DNA of 58,979 bases from Paracoccus luteus (GTDB taxonomy: Bacteria; Pseudomonadota; Alphaproteobacteria; Rhodobacterales; Rhodobacteraceae): assembly GCF_004522155.1 (NCBI RefSeq), contig NZ_SDEA01000010.1, forward strand, positions 1 to 58,979. The letters run 5' to 3'. Of this stretch, positions 57,709 through 58,979 are shown one piece after another (positions within the stretch are counted from its first letter, which is position 1; every line of letters starts with the position of its first letter). A program made the translations under genes and the position numbers. The notes under the pieces were generated by a model. It saw only the letters and a list, made by a program, of their open reading frames with translations. It was not told the origin of the DNA and made no database searches.

Positions 57709-58015
57709 GGCATCATGGTCGCGGCGCGGCGGGGATGCAAACCCGCAGCAGCGGCGCGGCATGGGGACAAACCGGCGGCGGCGGGCGGGGGATGGCGGGC
57801 CCGCAAACCGGCAGCGGCGGCGCGGCATGGGGGGCAAACCGGCATCATGGTCGCCGCACGGGCGGCCTGCAAACCGGCAGCGACAGGCGCCCCACGGCGG
57901 GGATGCACACGGCAGCAGCGGCGCAATACGGGCGGCCCGCAAACCGGCAGCGGCGGGCGCGGCAGGGCGGGGATGCAAGCGGCAGCAGGGGCGCGGCACG
58001 GGGGTCTTCCGCCCG
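57709..58015. repeat. Eight-unit 30-36 bp tandem repeat between hda and ppk
   Basis: Units beginning GCAAACCGGCAGC or a variant start at 57737, 57767, 57803, 57834, 57869, 57905, 57939 and 57975 (spacing 30-36 bp). The body is GC-rich, with GGCGCGGCATGGGG as common core. CATCATGGTCGC occurs twice (57711 and 57843). The array fills almost the whole 353-bp gap and would lie in the ppk leader if transcription starts upstream. Confidence 0.8.
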
Positions 58016-58025
58016 CGCGCGCCCC

Positions 58026-58712
58026 TCACGCCTCGTCCGCCAGCGCCTCGAGCGTGGCAAGCGCCAGCGGCCGCGTGACCGCGCGCCCCTCGGCAAGGGC
58101 GGCGCGGTCGATGCGGGCGACCAGCCGGCGCGCCAGCCCCAGGTCGCGGTCCATGCGCCGCACCAGCGCCTCGATGACGCCCGCGCCGGGCATCAGCTGG
58201 CGGTCCGCGAACAGCTTGACCAGCACGGCGGCCAGCAGATCCTCGTCCGGCGGGTCCAGCCGCACCGCCGCCATCGACCCCATGCGCGACGCAAGGTCGG
58301 GCAGGCCCAGCCCCCAGTCGCGCGGCGGGGCGCGCGCGGTGATCAGCAGCAGCGCCTGACGTTCGGCGGCAAGGTTCCACAGGTGGAACAGCGCGCGCTC
58401 CGCCCCCGCCGCGCCGCCCGCGCGGTGCGCGTCCTCGACCACCAGAGCGCCGAAGAAATCGACCAGCGCGTCGCAGGCCTCGTCCCGCAGGGCGCGCGCC
58501 GCCACGCGCCGGGCGCCATTCTCGGCCGCCCAGAAGGACGCGAGATGCGATTTGCCCGAACCGTCCGGCCCGATCAGGATCAGCCGCCCCTGCGGCCAGT
58601 CCTCGGGCCGGTCCAGCAGGGCCAGCGCGGTGGCGTTCGCGGGCGCGGGCAGGAAATCACCCCGCCCCAGCGCGGGCGGGGTCCGCAGGTCCAGGGCCAG
58701 CTGGCGGGACAC
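58026..58712 (-). CDS. hda: DnaA-homologous regulatory inactivator Hda
   Basis: 228 residues. The N-terminal QLALDL (4-9) is the beta-clamp-binding motif. Walker A is GPDGSGKS (48-55), VVEDAH is a Walker B-like element, and [21 protein letters not shown] contains the sensor and box VII Arg region. The domain IV DNA-binding part of DnaA is absent. Hda with the sliding clamp stimulates DnaA-ATP hydrolysis. Its 5' neighbour is the AI-2E-type transporter gene, 5 bp away. Confidence 0.9.
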   Translation of the reverse strand: MSRQLALDLRTPPALGRGDFLPAPANATALALLDRPEDWPQGRLILIGPDGSGKSHLASFWAAENGARRVAARALRDEACDALVDFFGALVVEDAHRAGGAAGAERALFHLWNLAAERQALLLITARAPPRDWGLGLPDLASRMGSMAAVRLDPPDEDLLAAVLVKLFADRQLMPGAGVIEALVRRMDRDLGLARRLVARIDRAALAEGRAVTRPLALATLEALADEA

Positions 58713-58717
58713 GGGGC

Positions 58718-58979
58718 TCAGCCCCGGTCGCGGCGCGGGGCGGTGTCCTGCGGCGGCGCGTCTTCGCCGCCCTGCCCGGCCTGCCCCGATTGCGCCGTCC
58801 GCGCGCGCTTTCGCGCCGCATCGGCCGCGGCGCGGGCCGCGTCGTCTGCGGCCTGCGCCGCGGCCAGATCCGCCGCGGGGCCGGGGTGGCGGGCCGCGTT
58901 GACGTCGGCGCTTTCGGCCCGGGCGCGGGCGGCCTTTGCATCAGTCTCGGCGGCCTCGCCCTCGGGGTCGGCGGGGTCG
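58718..58979 (-). CDS. 3' end of AI-2E/PerM-type transporter gene (truncated by window edge)
   Basis: The last 86 codons are visible, in frame from position 58978. They encode an Ala/Asp/Glu-rich cytoplasmic tail (DPADPEGEAAETDAK ... APRRDRG) and stop at 58718-58720. The tail alone has no diagnostic domain. The call rests on the conserved order perM-hda in Rhodobacteraceae. Confidence 0.45.
   Translation of the reverse strand, partial: DPADPEGEAAETDAKAARARAESADVNAARHPGPAADLAAAQAADDAARAAADAARKRARTAQSGQAGQGGEDAPPQDTAPRRDRG

Noticed and set aside
57709..58015. CRISPR array
   Set aside because: Units of 30-36 bp recur, but the whole unit is repeated and diverged. There are no conserved repeats separated by unique spacers.
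57673..58025. N-terminal extension of Ppk through the repeat array (repeated CRFAG peptides)
   Set aside because: The frame is open only because of the GC-rich repeats. Ppk similarity begins at MTQADFLKC and nothing upstream resembles the family.

Overview
The window looks like chromosomal DNA of a high-GC alphaproteobacterium of the Rhodobacteraceae/Paracoccaceae, most likely Paracoccus or a close relative. Evidence is the GC-rich, GC3-biased coding, the conserved neighbours hda-ppk-ppx, a complex I NDUFS4-like subunit, a DUF6522 protein, ugpBAEC, citramalate synthase, and the absence of enterobacterial features. No species can be named from sequence alone. I see about 50 intact protein genes, three tRNAs, one broken gene pair, one short leader ORF with a regulatory look, and several intergenic repeat arrays.

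Layout. 0-12.8 kb: cobA (5' end only), a DUF4202 protein, a sulfotransferase-like protein, a COQ10-like protein, a zinc metallopeptidase, dedA, dsbB, gyrA, an MscS-family channel, cysteine synthase and a DUF2059-like exported protein. 12.9-18.2 kb: tRNA-Ser(CGA), a DUF6522 protein, a complex I accessory subunit, sodC, uvrB, tRNA-Val(CAC) and an HU-like protein with a basic tail. 18.2-29 kb: lon, a sensor kinase, an MBL hydrolase, the ugpBAEC glycerol-3-phosphate importer and a solitary cheB. 28.9-34 kb: the operon cysS-cimA-(squalene/phytoene synthase-like), preceded by a 13-codon ORF with tandem Cys codons, then an Lrp regulator and an Rrf2 regulator. 34-37.9 kb: a small unknown ORF plus sbp-cysT-cysW-cysA for sulfate uptake, sharing a palindromic half-site with the rrf2/lrp promoter region.

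37.9-51.3 kb looks accessory. It holds a GtrA/GtrB-like glycosylation module, then the remains of a type I-C CRISPR adaptation operon (cas4 3' half and the first codons of cas1), then about 450 bp of low-GC DNA. A LysR-controlled peptide-type ABC importer operon follows, ending in a CocE/PepX-like hydrolase, and the stretch stops at the 3' end of tRNA-Ser(GCU). 51.4-59 kb returns to core genes: ychF, trpA, ppx, ppk, hda and the 3' end of an AI-2E/PerM-type transporter gene.

Recurring theme. Four intergenic gaps (after mscS, after lon, between tRNA-Ser and ychF, between hda and ppk) contain tandem, diverged repeats. Two of these are clearly serial duplications of the 3' end of the neighbouring gene. 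Sulfur metabolism also recurs: cobA, cysteine synthase, cysS with its Cys-codon leader, and the Rrf2-associated sulfate transporter.
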